Shown piece after piece: positions 48,025-56,311 of a DNA stretch of 64,000 bases. The position numbers and the translations under genes were made by a program. The stretch is from Polaromonas sp. GTDB lineage: Bacteria; Pseudomonadota; Gammaproteobacteria; Burkholderiales; Burkholderiaceae_C. Location of the stretch: positions 248,001 through 312,000 of the forward strand of contig JAAFIP010000005.1 of assembly GCA_013297865.1 (NCBI GenBank), read 5' to 3'. The notes beneath the pieces were generated by a model that was given only the letters and a program-made list of their open reading frames with translations, searched no databases and was not told the DNA's origin. The first letter of the stretch is position 1; every line of letters starts with the position of its first letter.

Positions 48025-49343
48025 TTGATACGCCTCATCGGCCTGCAGCCCAACAGAATATCGCGGGAGCAGCTATGAATACTATAGCGTCTTTGGACTT
48101 TACCCCGGCAGTGGGTGATCTGCCGCTGACCGATCTGCAGCGCAGCCTGCTGCACACCGCGCGCCAGCTGGGCAGGGACAAGTTTGCACCGCGCGCACCG
48201 CAGTGGGACGAGAGCGCCAGCTTCCCGCTGGCCAACTACAGCGACCTGCGCGAGGCTGGCATCTTGAAAATGTGTGTGCCCGTGCGCTACGGCGGCCTGG
48301 GCGCAGACTATGCCAGCTACATGATGACCAGCGCCGAGATCGGGCGCTACTGCGGCGCGACTGCGCTGACCCTGAACATGCACATCTGCTCGACCATGTG
48401 GACCGGCGTGCTGAGCGACGGCATCGACATGAACGACGCGCAGCGCGGCGAGCACCACGCCCGGCGCGAGCTGCACTTTGCGCGCATCGTCAACCAGGGC
48501 GCGCTGTATGCGCAGCCCTTCAGCGAGGGCACCGCTGCCGCTGCCGGACGCGCGCCATTTGGCACCAGCGCCCAAAAGAGCGTGCAGGGCGGCGTCAGTG
48601 GCTGGGTCATCAATGGCAAAAAAATCTGGGCATCGCTCTCAGGCGCGGCCGACTACTACGGCATCCTGTGCACCGAAGACATCGCAGGCCAGGCGCCCAA
48701 TCCCAAAGACACGCTGTACATCGCTGTGCCCGCCACCTCGCCGGGCCTGGCGATCAGCGGCGACTGGAACCCGATGGGCATGCGCGGCACCGTGAGCCGC
48801 AACCTGACTTTCAAAGACGTGTTCGTACCCGATGACGAACAGCTCATGCCGCGCGGCGTGTACTACCGCGCTGCGCAGACCTGGCCCGCCATGTTTTTCA
48901 CCCTGGCCCCTACCTATCTGGGCATAGCCAACGCAGCCTATGACTTCACGGTGCAATACCTGCGCGGCGAGGTGGCGGGTGAGCCGCCTGTGAAGCGGCG
49001 CATGTACCCCACCAAGCAGATCGCGGTGGCGCAGATGCGCATCCAGCTGGAGAACATGAAGAGCATTTTCAGCCGCGCCATTGCCGAGGCCAGGCCCAAC
49101 CCCAGCAAGGACGAGCGGCTGCGTCTGTATGCAGCGCACTACAGCGTGATGGAAGGCGCCAACGACATTGCGCGCCTGGCCATTCGCACCTGCGGCGGCC
49201 AGAGCATGATGAAACATCTGCCGCTGGAACGCCTGTACCGCGACAGCCGCTGCGGCGCGCTGATGCTGCCCTGGACCGCCGAGTTGATCCTGGACCGCAT
49301 GGGGCGCGAGACCCTGTACGAGTCGGGTGAGCGCGACGACTGA
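48018..49343 (+). CDS. Acyl-CoA-dehydrogenase-fold flavoprotein lacking the catalytic Glu, probable two-component monooxygenase
   Basis: This 441-residue protein starts at 48018 after GGAAGGAAAAG, overlapping the nicX-like stop. It has the acyl-CoA dehydrogenase order: an N-terminal helical domain, a middle beta domain (I-N-G-K-K-I-W-A-S) and a C-terminal helical bundle. Where true dehydrogenases carry the base in Y-E-G-T-x-Q, it reads L-P-W-T-A-E, so the Glu is replaced. This and the linked flavin reductase fit a flavin-dependent oxygenase. Residues about 9-24 (A-A-Q-Q-N-I-A-G-A-A-M-N-T-I-A-S) come from a dispersed repeat. The ATG at 48075 inside the repeat is an alternative start. Confidence 0.8.
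   Translation: MLIDTPHRPAAQQNIAGAAMNTIASLDFTPAVGDLPLTDLQRSLLHTARQLGRDKFAPRAPQWDESASFPLANYSDLREAGILKMCVPVRYGGLGADYASYMMTSAEIGRYCGATALTLNMHICSTMWTGVLSDGIDMNDAQRGEHHARRELHFARIVNQGALYAQPFSEGTAAAAGRAPFGTSAQKSVQGGVSGWVINGKKIWASLSGAADYYGILCTEDIAGQAPNPKDTLYIAVPATSPGLAISGDWNPMGMRGTVSRNLTFKDVFVPDDEQLMPRGVYYRAAQTWPAMFFTLAPTYLGIANAAYDFTVQYLRGEVAGEPPVKRRMYPTKQIAVAQMRIQLENMKSIFSRAIAEARPNPSKDERLRLYAAHYSVMEGANDIARLAIRTCGGQSMMKHLPLERLYRDSRCGALMLPWTAELILDRMGRETLYESGERDD
48040..48088 (+). repeat. Short dispersed repeat, copy 7, in the 5' end of the flavoprotein gene
   Basis: GGCCTGCAGCCC, AACAGAATATCGCGGGAGCAGC and the stem GCTAT/ATAGC are intact. It is translated in the same frame as copy 3 in gph. The GGGAG of the core lies 6 nt before an in-frame ATG, so the repeat could also provide a ribosome site and start. 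Confidence 0.9.
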
Positions 49344-49376
49344 AGCCCCCAAGCGCATGGCGTGGATAATTACGCC

Positions 49377-50246
49377 ATGCACCGCCATATCCTGTTCTCC
49401 TGTCTCGCTGCGCTGTCCTTGAGCGCAACCCTGCTGCACAACGCCCATGCGTCTGGCTGCGCCGAATTTGCGCGCAAGCTGCCCAATGTGAGCCTGTCCC
49501 TGTGCCAGAGCGCGCAGCTGCAGGACTCCAAAGCGCGCTCGGTCAAGGGCCAGCCCCTGTGGGTGCGCGACATACCTGTGGTGGACGCCAAACTGCGCGT
49601 GCTGGTGGTGGGCGGCATCCACGGCGATGAGCTGTCATCCGCCTCGCTGGCCCTGCACTGGATTCCACTGGCGCAGGAGATCCCGGCGCAGACCCATTGG
49701 CGCTTTGTTCCCCTGCTCAATCCTGATGGCCTGCTGACCAGCCCCGCTCGGCGCACCAATGCCAATGGCGTGGATCTGAACCGCAACTTCCCCACTCCCA
49801 ACTGGGACAAGGAGGCCCCGCTGTACTGGGAGCACAAGGTCAGCCGCGATCCGCGCCGCTGGCCTGGCAACAAGCCCTTGAGCGAACCCGAGTCGAAATA
49901 TCTGCACGACGAGATGGAGCGCTTCAAGCCCGACATGATTGTCAGCATCCATGCGCCCTATGGCGTGCTCGATTTTGACGGCCCCACCACGCCGCCGGCC
50001 AAGCTGGGGCGGCTGTATTTGGACCAGGTGGGCATCTTTCCAGGCAGCTTGGGCAACTACGGTGGTGTGCACAAGCGCATGCCGGTCGTCACCATCGAGC
50101 TGCCCAGCGCCTTTCGCACGCCACTGGTGGGCGAGATGCGGCAGATGTGGCTGGACCTGCTGCGCTGGCAAAGCGAGCGCCTGCTGCAGCCCACCACGCT
50201 GCCCAAAAACCCTGTCAAACCGGCGAAATTTCCTGCACAGCGCTGA
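49377..50246 (+). CDS. M14-family zinc carboxypeptidase/amidase, secreted
   Basis: This 289-residue protein has a signal peptide (about 1-25, ending A-H-A). Zinc ligands are in G-G-I-H-G-D-E and S-I-H-A-P; the substrate-binding N-x-x-G-V-D-L-N-R-N-F-P and the catalytic Glu in I-E-L-P are present. It resembles MpaA-like murein peptide amidases, so a periplasmic role in cutting cell-wall peptides is likely. The start at 49377 was preferred over an upstream GTG. Confidence 0.85.
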   Translation: MHRHILFSCLAALSLSATLLHNAHASGCAEFARKLPNVSLSLCQSAQLQDSKARSVKGQPLWVRDIPVVDAKLRVLVVGGIHGDELSSASLALHWIPLAQEIPAQTHWRFVPLLNPDGLLTSPARRTNANGVDLNRNFPTPNWDKEAPLYWEHKVSRDPRRWPGNKPLSEPESKYLHDEMERFKPDMIVSIHAPYGVLDFDGPTTPPAKLGRLYLDQVGIFPGSLGNYGGVHKRMPVVTIELPSAFRTPLVGEMRQMWLDLLRWQSERLLQPTTLPKNPVKPAKFPAQR

Positions 50247-50363
50247 CAGGCAGTGCATAGCAGCGTCAAATAAGCACCCGCTTTACCCTAGGCCTAGTAA
50301 CAACCCTCTGCTATACGTTTTTAAAAAGCGTTAAATTTGTCACATTAATGACGGGAGTGCAGG

Positions 50364-51557
50364 ATGTTGCGCAATTTACGCATTTTGGCGGCCTTGGTGC
50401 TCGGCCTGGGCAGCATGGGTCTTGGAGCGCAGACCAACACCTTTCGCATCGGTGTGATCGGGCCTTTCACAGGCCCGTCAGCCGACTTTGGCACGCCCAT
50501 GCTGCACGGCATCCAGCTGGCCGTGGACGAGATCAACGCAGTAGGTGGCTTTCTGGGCCGGCCGCTGGAGCTGATCATCAGAGACGACAAGGCCAACCCC
50601 GACGAAGGGCTGGCGCAGAGCCAGGCCGTGATAGCCAGTAAAGTGGCCGCCGTGATTGGCTTTTGCAACACCGGCGTTGCTGCCAAATCGCTGGATGTGT
50701 TCCAGAGCGCCAAGATTCCGCTGATCATTCCCTGCTCCACGGGCTCGCCGCTCACCTCCAAGTTCCCGGCACCTGAGAGCTATATTTTCCGCAACTCGGC
50801 GCGCGATGCGATCCAGGCGCCGTTTGTGGTGGACGATATCGTCAAGCGCGGCTGGACCAAGGTGGCGGTGTTTGCCGATACCTCTGGCTACGGCGAGGCA
50901 GGACTTAAAGATGTCGAGAAAGCCCTCGCCGCCAAAAACCTCACTGCTGTGCATGTGGCGCGCTTTGCCGTGGGCGTGAAAGACCTCAGCGCCGAGCTGC
51001 GCGCCGCCCGGGATGCAGGCGCGAATGTGGTGTTCAGCTACACCGTGGGGCCTGAAAACGCCGTCATCGCCAATGGGCGCAAACAGATGGGCTGGAAGGT
51101 GCCGCAAGTGGGCGCATGGCCGCTGTCGTTCCCGTTTTTTATTGATGGCGCCAAGGAGGCCGCCGATGGCGCACTGATGGCGCAGACCTTTATCGCCGAG
51201 CCCAGCAACGAGCGGCGGGCCGCGTTTCTGACGGCCTATGCGCGCAAGTTCAAAACCAAGCGCATTGCCGTGCCGATGGCTGCCGCCCAGGCCTATGACG
51301 CCACCTATATCCTGATGTACTCGCTGTTTGGCATCCGCGACGGCAATGCCAATGGCCCTGCATTGAAAAACGCGCTGGAAAACATGGCCCGCACCTACTA
51401 CGGCGTAGTGGCCACCTACGAAAAGCCATTCACCCTGAATGACAAAGACGCCATCACCCCCAATATGCTGGTCATGGGCATGGTGAAAAACGGTGCGGTT
51501 ACCTTCGCCTACCCGGAGGACGCCAAGCGCAACCTGTTTGTGCAGCGCAAGCAGTAG
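50364..51557 (+). CDS. Branched-chain amino-acid-type ABC transporter substrate-binding protein (orphan)
   Basis: This 397-residue LivK-like periplasmic-binding fold type I protein has a signal peptide (about 1-22) and then F-R-I-G-V-I-G-P-F-T-G-P, with A-V-D-E-I-N-A-V-G-G. GGAGTGCAGG precedes the ATG. No livHMGF genes lie nearby. It is 65 bp from dadA (convergent). The ligand may be an amino acid or aromatic acid; this cannot be told from sequence. Confidence 0.88.
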   Translation: MLRNLRILAALVLGLGSMGLGAQTNTFRIGVIGPFTGPSADFGTPMLHGIQLAVDEINAVGGFLGRPLELIIRDDKANPDEGLAQSQAVIASKVAAVIGFCNTGVAAKSLDVFQSAKIPLIIPCSTGSPLTSKFPAPESYIFRNSARDAIQAPFVVDDIVKRGWTKVAVFADTSGYGEAGLKDVEKALAAKNLTAVHVARFAVGVKDLSAELRAARDAGANVVFSYTVGPENAVIANGRKQMGWKVPQVGAWPLSFPFFIDGAKEAADGALMAQTFIAEPSNERRAAFLTAYARKFKTKRIAVPMAAAQAYDATYILMYSLFGIRDGNANGPALKNALENMARTYYGVVATYEKPFTLNDKDAITPNMLVMGMVKNGAVTFAYPEDAKRNLFVQRKQ

Positions 51558-51622
51558 CTGCCTGCCAGGCGCACCAGGCCACTGCCGCTGTATGCGCGCA
51601 GAGCCTTGCGTGCCCAAAAACC

Positions 51623-52975
51623 TCAGGCGCTTTGGCCCTGCGGTGCGCGCATGAACGGCGCGGTGCGGCTGGGCGCAAAGCCATAGCAGTTGAATGCCAT
51701 GGCGGGCTGCTCGCCGCTGATCAGCTCGGCCATGGCCTTGCCTGAGCCAGCGCCATGCGTCCAGCCCAGCGTGCCGTGGCCGGTGTTGACCCACAGCTTG
51801 GCAATTTTCGTGCGCCCGATCAGGGGTATGTTGGTGGGCGTGGCCGGGCGCAGGCCGCACCAGAAGTTGGGCTGGCCACCCTGGCGCGCGTTGCGCGTGT
51901 CGGCCACGCCAGGCAGCACTTTTTCTATGCGGTCAATCAGCATCTGGCAGCGCGTTTGCGCCAGGCGTGAGGTCAGCGACAGGTCGTAGCCCCCTACCTC
52001 GATGGTGCCCGCCACCCGCAGCTGGTCGCCCAGGCGCGAGATCGCCACTTTTTTGTCGTCATCGATGCACGACACCAGGGGCGCGGCTTCTGGCTTGAGC
52101 AGGCGCAGTGTAGCGCTGTAGCCCTTGCCCGGATACACCGGCACACTCACTCCCACCGTGCGCAGCAAAGGCGCAGAGTAGCTGCCGCAGGCCACCACTA
52201 CCGCGTCAGCGCGCAGCAGGCTGTGCTGGCCGGTGTGCTGCGCGCGCACCGTGACGCTGTCCAGCGTGTTGGCAATGGTGCCCAGGCGTTCGATATCGTG
52301 GTTGAACAGCATCTGCGCGCCACGCTGGGCACACAGGGCAGCGAGCTTTTCGGTAAAGACGCGTGCATCACCCGACTCGTCACTGGCGGTGTAGGTACCG
52401 CCGGTGATGTGCTGGGCAAAATTGCGGTACGCCGGCTCGATGGCAAGCAATTCCTCGCGGCTGACCACCTTGCGGTCCACGCCATACTTTTGCATCAGCG
52501 CCGCTTCGCCTGCGGCCTCGTCAAACGATTTCTCGTCGGTGAAAAAATGGGCAATGCCCTTCTCCAGGCGCTGGTATTCAATGCCCGTAGCCTGCACCAT
52601 GTCCTTGAGCGCGGCATGGCTGTAGCGGCCCAGGGCCACCAGCTGCTGCACGTTGCGCACAAAGGCCGCATCGTTGCACTGCGCCAGAAACTGCAAACCC
52701 CAGCGGTACTGCGCAAAGCCCTTGCCCAGCGGCCACCGCGGGCGAAATAGCAGGGGCGCCTCGCTAGAGAGCATCCACTTAAGTGCCTTGATCGGCGTGC
52801 CCTTGCTGGCCCAGGGCTCGCAATAGCTCACCGAGATCTGCGCGCCATTGGCAAAGCTGGCCTCCTGCGCGGCGCCAGCCTGCCGGTCCACCACCACCAC
52901 CTCGTGGCCGCGCTCCAGCAAATGCCATGCTGTGCTGATGCCGATGATGCCTGCGCCTAAAACAATGACTTTCAT
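51623..52975 (-). CDS. dadA: D-amino acid dehydrogenase
   Basis: This 450-residue flavoprotein has the N-terminal FAD motif V-L-G-A-G-I-I-G-I-S-T-A (about 5-16) and E-A-S-F-A-N-G-A-Q-I. A late R-P-A-T-P-T-N-I-P and the C-terminal N-T-G-H-G-T-L-G-W are present. It oxidises D-amino acids to 2-oxo acids at the membrane. It is divergent from an ArgP-like LysR gene, which may control it. Confidence 0.92.
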   Translation of the reverse strand: MKVIVLGAGIIGISTAWHLLERGHEVVVVDRQAGAAQEASFANGAQISVSYCEPWASKGTPIKALKWMLSSEAPLLFRPRWPLGKGFAQYRWGLQFLAQCNDAAFVRNVQQLVALGRYSHAALKDMVQATGIEYQRLEKGIAHFFTDEKSFDEAAGEAALMQKYGVDRKVVSREELLAIEPAYRNFAQHITGGTYTASDESGDARVFTEKLAALCAQRGAQMLFNHDIERLGTIANTLDSVTVRAQHTGQHSLLRADAVVVACGSYSAPLLRTVGVSVPVYPGKGYSATLRLLKPEAAPLVSCIDDDKKVAISRLGDQLRVAGTIEVGGYDLSLTSRLAQTRCQMLIDRIEKVLPGVADTRNARQGGQPNFWCGLRPATPTNIPLIGRTKIAKLWVNTGHGTLGWTHGAGSGKAMAELISGEQPAMAFNCYGFAPSRTAPFMRAPQGQSA

Positions 52976-53077
52976 AACCGCTGAGTGTGCGGCATCTGGC
53001 GTTAAATGAATAGTTAAATTAAACTGTCAGTAAAATCATCAGTTAAGCTAATACAACACGCACGGAGACGGTTTGCC

Positions 53078-53998
53078 ATGAGTACTTTTGACCCTGATGC
53101 GCTGGAATGTCTGGCGGCCATTGTCGAAGAAGGCGGTTTTGAGCGGGCAGCGCAGCGCTTGTCGATCACGCAGTCGGCAGTCTCGCAGCGGCTGAGGGCG
53201 CTGGAGGCGCAGGTGGGCACCGTGCTGATTGTGCGCAGCCGCCCGCTCAAAGCCACCTCAGCAGGCCAGCTGCTGCTCAAGCACACCAAGCAAATGCGTC
53301 TGCTGCGCGCCGACCTGGAGCGCGACCTGCGCGAGCTGGCACCCAGCTCGATTGGCGGGGCGCGCGAGGAAGAGCGGGTGTCGATCGCAATCAACTCCGA
53401 CAGCATCGCCACCTGGGCGCTGGACGCTGTGGGCGACCTGGTGCGCGACGGTCTGCCGCTGGAGATCATCACCGACGATCAGGATTTCACCCATGAGTGG
53501 CTGCGCGAGGGCCAGGTGCTGGGCTGCGTAACCACACTCAAGCAGGCGCTGCGCGGCTGCAAGGTGGTGCCGTTGGGGGCGATGGAATACATGGCGGTGT
53601 GCGCGAGTGACAGTGCAGTGGTGGAAAAATTCGGCCTGGCCTCGGGCCTGAGCACGCACAATTTCCGCGGCATGCCGTTCATTGCTTTCAACCGCAAAGA
53701 CGATATGCAAACAGAGTTTGTGGCCAAGGCTTTTGGTCTGAAGCGAGTGACTTTGAGCCAGCTGTTTGTGCCCAGCTCGGAGGCGCAGGTACGGGCAGTG
53801 TTGGCGGGTTGGGGCGTGAGTGTGGTGCCAGCCCTGATGGTGCAGCCGCTGGTCGATGCAGGCAAGCTGGTCAACATTGCGCCGTGGCACCATTTGCATG
53901 TGCAGCTGTATTGGCATTGCTGGAATCTGGAGTCGGATGTGCTGGACAGTTTGAGTGCGGCGCTGACGCAGGCGGCGGGGTTGAAGCTGCATCGGTGA
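53078..53998 (+). CDS. argP: ArgP-family LysR transcriptional regulator
   Basis: This 306-residue LysR protein has an N-terminal helix-turn-helix (F-E-R-A-A-Q-R-L-S-I-T-Q-S-A-V-S-Q-R, about 21-38) and an ArgP/IciA-type effector domain. ArgP usually faces the lysE/argO exporter and responds to Lys or Arg. Here it faces dadA, with an AT-rich 102-bp gap carrying repeated GTTAA words near 53003-53055. A copy of the dispersed repeat starts about 50 bp after its stop. Confidence 0.85.
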   Translation: MSTFDPDALECLAAIVEEGGFERAAQRLSITQSAVSQRLRALEAQVGTVLIVRSRPLKATSAGQLLLKHTKQMRLLRADLERDLRELAPSSIGGAREEERVSIAINSDSIATWALDAVGDLVRDGLPLEIITDDQDFTHEWLREGQVLGCVTTLKQALRGCKVVPLGAMEYMAVCASDSAVVEKFGLASGLSTHNFRGMPFIAFNRKDDMQTEFVAKAFGLKRVTLSQLFVPSSEAQVRAVLAGWGVSVVPALMVQPLVDAGKLVNIAPWHHLHVQLYWHCWNLESDVLDSLSAALTQAAGLKLHR

Positions 53999-54046
53999 TT
54001 TGCTGTCTTTCTTCGTTTTTTGGGTTCGTTCTTTTGACCGAATCGT

Positions 54047-54093
54047 GCTTGGGGTCAATGGAATGTCGCGGAGACAGCTATGGTATTTGTAGC
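54047..54093 (+). repeat. Short dispersed repeat, copy 8
   Basis: GGTCAATGGAATGTCGCGG, then AGACAGC and a GCTA/TAGC stem form a slightly diverged copy. It forms the left border of composite element A. Confidence 0.85.
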
Positions 54094-54132
54094 GCTTGCG
54101 TTCTCTTGCCGGCGGTTTTTGGTCTTGTAGTT

Positions 54133-54395
54133 GTACGCACAGTGAGGTGTATGTCATCCGCCCTCATACTGGGGTACCAGAAATCGGTCGGCTGACATAC
54201 ACCTCACTGTGCAGTAACCACCTTGGCGCGCTACCGGTATTGAACACATAGTCTCGCCGGAGACTACGGGTAGTGCGCTACCGTGTGTGGAGGCGATAAA
54301 GCGTGTGCCGAACGACCGATTTCTGGTACTCCAGTATGAGGGCGTTTGGCATACGCTTTGTCGCCCGCAGCGACACTAGCTAAGCAATCAACGCC
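54133..54395 (+). repeat. 263-bp structured element, copy A
   Basis: It is a direct repeat of 57115-57377 with about eight differences by eye. A perfect 20-bp inverted repeat (54137-54156 and 54193-54212) encloses a 36-nt loop. A central hairpin (54226-54235 with 54269-54278, inside it AGTCTC-gccg-GAGACT at 54250-54265) follows. A third stem of 18 bp (54292-54309 and 54348-54365) encloses a loop complementary to the first. On the plus strand all the odd pairs are G-U. No reading frame is conserved, so this is probably a structured RNA or a non-autonomous mobile element. Confidence 0.85.
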
Positions 54396-54460
54396 AAATC
54401 AACCCACACCCCAAGCAAGCAATGACAAAGGCTACCTAAGCGCGGTTTTAGAAGCTAATC

Positions 54461-54510
54461 AGCCCTCAAGGTCAATAAAAATCCGCGGGAGCAGCTATTA
54501 AATACATAGC
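54461..54510 (+). repeat. Short dispersed repeat, copy 9
   Basis: AATAAAAATCCGCGGGAGCA, then GCTAT/ATAGC forms the right border of composite element A, in the same orientation as the left border. Confidence 0.87.
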
Positions 54511-54512
54511 GG

Positions 54513-54552
54513 CTACAAACAACTATGCCCACCGCTTACGCAGTGGGCATAG
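54513..54552 (-). terminator. Intrinsic terminator of the FAS1 gene
   Basis: A perfect 10-bp stem (CTATGCCCAC at 54523-54532 with GTGGGCATAG at 54543-54552) around a 10-nt loop is followed on the minus strand by TTGTTTGTAG. It lies about 36 bp after the FAS1 stop codon. Confidence 0.7.
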
Positions 54553-54587
54553 CCACTTGTCAACTAAAGCGAAACAGCAAAAGCCGC

Positions 54588-55043
54588 TTACTTCGGCAAT
54601 ACCACCGTGTCAATCACGTGGATCACGCCGTTGCTGGCTGCTACATCGGTAGCTACCACTTTGGCGCCGTCAACCATCACGCCGCCTTCGGTTTTCACCG
54701 TCAGTTCCTGGCCGTTGACAGTTTTGACCTTGCCTGCCTTCACGTCAGCTGCCATCACCTTGCCTGGCACCACGTGATAGGTCAACACCTTGGTCAACGC
54801 TGCTTTGTCCTTGAGCAAACCGTCCAGAGTTGCTTTCGGGATTTTGGCAAACGCTTCGTCTGTGGGGGCGAACACCGTGAATGGGCCTGGGCCCTTCAGC
54901 GTGTCTACCAGGCCAGCGGCTTGCACGGCTGCGACCAGGGTTTTGAAGCTGCCGGCTTTGACGGCTACGTCTACGATGTCTTGCGCAAACGCGCTCACGG
55001 ACATGCCTAGGCCCAGAGTGATGGCAATGAGAGATTTTTTCAT
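54588..55043 (-). CDS. Secreted single-domain fasciclin (FAS1) protein
   Basis: This 151-residue protein has a signal peptide (about 1-21, ending A-F-A) and one FAS1 domain, with the H1 motif [11 protein letters not shown] near 55-65 and a terminal G-V-I-H-V-I-D. FAS1 proteins are extracellular or periplasmic adhesion-type domains; the bacterial role is unclear. It is followed by a two-domain FAS1 lipoprotein on the same strand, 105 bp upstream. Confidence 0.92.
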   Translation of the reverse strand: MKKSLIAITLGLGMSVSAFAQDIVDVAVKAGSFKTLVAAVQAAGLVDTLKGPGPFTVFAPTDEAFAKIPKATLDGLLKDKAALTKVLTYHVVPGKVMAADVKAGKVKTVNGQELTVKTEGGVMVDGAKVVATDVAASNGVIHVIDTVVLPK

Positions 55044-55148
55044 GATGAGATCCTTAAGTGCCCTGCGTACAGGGATTTGATAAAACGCCTAACGAAGAGA
55101 TAGGCACTAAATTACGCAGCCTGCCGGGTAGGCAGACCGCGCAATGCT

Positions 55149-56099
55149 TTACTTGGGCAAGATGACCTTGTCGATCACATGCACAACGCCATTGGTGGCA
55201 AAAATATCGGTGGCGGTAATGTTGGATTTGCGTGGTGGCGTGCTTTCGTCGGTGATTGCCAACGTGGCGTCCACCGTGAATTTGCCGCCTTGTAGCGTCG
55301 TGATGGGGGTGCCTACAGGCACCTGCGCCTTCAGCACGCGGCCGGATACGACGTGGTAGGTCAACACTTTGGTCAGCAATGCCTTGTCAGCCAGCAGCTG
55401 GTCTTTGGTGAGTTTCAACTCGCCAAGCAGGGCTACAAATGCATCGTTGGTCGGCGCAAACACCGTGAAAGGCCCAGGCCCGCTGAGGGTCGTTGTTAAG
55501 CCTGCAGCAACCACAGCTTCCACCAGGACACTGAACTGAGGATTGCTCTGCGCAACTTGCACGACGTTTTTGTCGGTCGGCAAAATGACCTTGTCGATCA
55601 CATGCACCACGCCATTAGTGGCCAGAATGTCTGTGTCGGTGATCTTGGCCTTGCGTGCACGCTGGTCGGTGATGGTCAGCGTGGCGTCCACCGTAAAGGG
55701 TTCGCCCTGCAATGTGGTGATGGGTTTGCCCACTGGCACGTCAGCCTTGAGCACCTTGCTGCCCAGCACATGGTAGGTCAGCACTTGGGTAAGCAGCGGC
55801 TTGTTGGCCAGCAGCGCGGCTTTGGTGATGTTGAGCTCGGTCAGCAGGGCGGCAAAGGCCGTATCGGTAGGCGCAAACACCGTGAAAGTGCCCGTACCGC
55901 TGAGGGTGGTAGCCAGGTCGGCGGCCACCACGGCCTCCACCAAAATGCTGAACTTTGAGTCGCCCTGTGCGATTTGAACCACATTTTTCGTCGGTGCTGG
56001 TGCAGCTGGCGCCGGTGCCGGATCGTCGCTGCCGCCGCAGGCGGCCAGTGCAAATGCCGCAAAAGCAGCTAGCAAAGCTTGTAGAAATTGTCTCTTCAT
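55149..56099 (-). CDS. FAS1 lipoprotein with two fasciclin domains
   Basis: This 316-residue protein starts at 56099, with AGGAG 8 nt upstream; a longer frame has no such site. The lipobox ends at Cys21 (L-A-A-C-G-G-S), and a Pro/Ala-rich linker (about 25-38) leads to two tandem FAS1 domains (about 40-175 and 180-316). Each carries F-T-V-F-A-P-T and a V-V-H-V-I-D-K-V-I-L-P end, so they arose by internal duplication. It is expected in the outer membrane or periplasm. It diverges from a TetR gene. Confidence 0.92.
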   Translation of the reverse strand: MKRQFLQALLAAFAAFALAACGGSDDPAPAPAAPAPTKNVVQIAQGDSKFSILVEAVVAADLATTLSGTGTFTVFAPTDTAFAALLTELNITKAALLANKPLLTQVLTYHVLGSKVLKADVPVGKPITTLQGEPFTVDATLTITDQRARKAKITDTDILATNGVVHVIDKVILPTDKNVVQVAQSNPQFSVLVEAVVAAGLTTTLSGPGPFTVFAPTNDAFVALLGELKLTKDQLLADKALLTKVLTYHVVSGRVLKAQVPVGTPITTLQGGKFTVDATLAITDESTPPRKSNITATDIFATNGVVHVIDKVILPK

Positions 56100-56211
56100 T
56101 GGAATACTCCTGTTAAAAAGGTCGCTGAGGAAGGGTTTGGCGTGACATTCAACACGGTGTTTGAATACTTTCACGTAAAGAAATATACTATACATTCTAA
56201 ATAAATACTAA

Positions 56212-56231
56212 TTGGTAATTAATAAAACCAA
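56212..56231. promoter_or_regulatory. Candidate TetR operator in the FAS1/TetR divergent region
   Basis: TTGGT at 56212-56216 and ACCAA at 56227-56231, separated by 10 nt, form a dyad in an AT-rich region between the divergent genes. The size suits a TetR-type site, but there is no binding evidence. Confidence 0.3.
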
Positions 56232-56311
56232 CAAGTTACACAATGATTCATTTGAACAGTTTGTGACTTTTCCGTAGAATGGCTAAATAACTCCACGGCA
56301 GCAGTAACACC

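Larger units (their letters stand above)
53999..54587. other. Gene-free interval with composite repeat element A
   Basis: No coding sequence is supported. The interval holds repeat copy 8, the 263-bp structured element, repeat copy 9 and a terminator for the downstream FAS1 gene on the minus strand. Confidence 0.8.

Noticed and set aside
54133-54395. Structured element considered as an insertion sequence or CRISPR-like array
   Set aside because: There is no transposase frame and no regular spacer-repeat pattern. The dyads and duplication are better described as a structured repeat.
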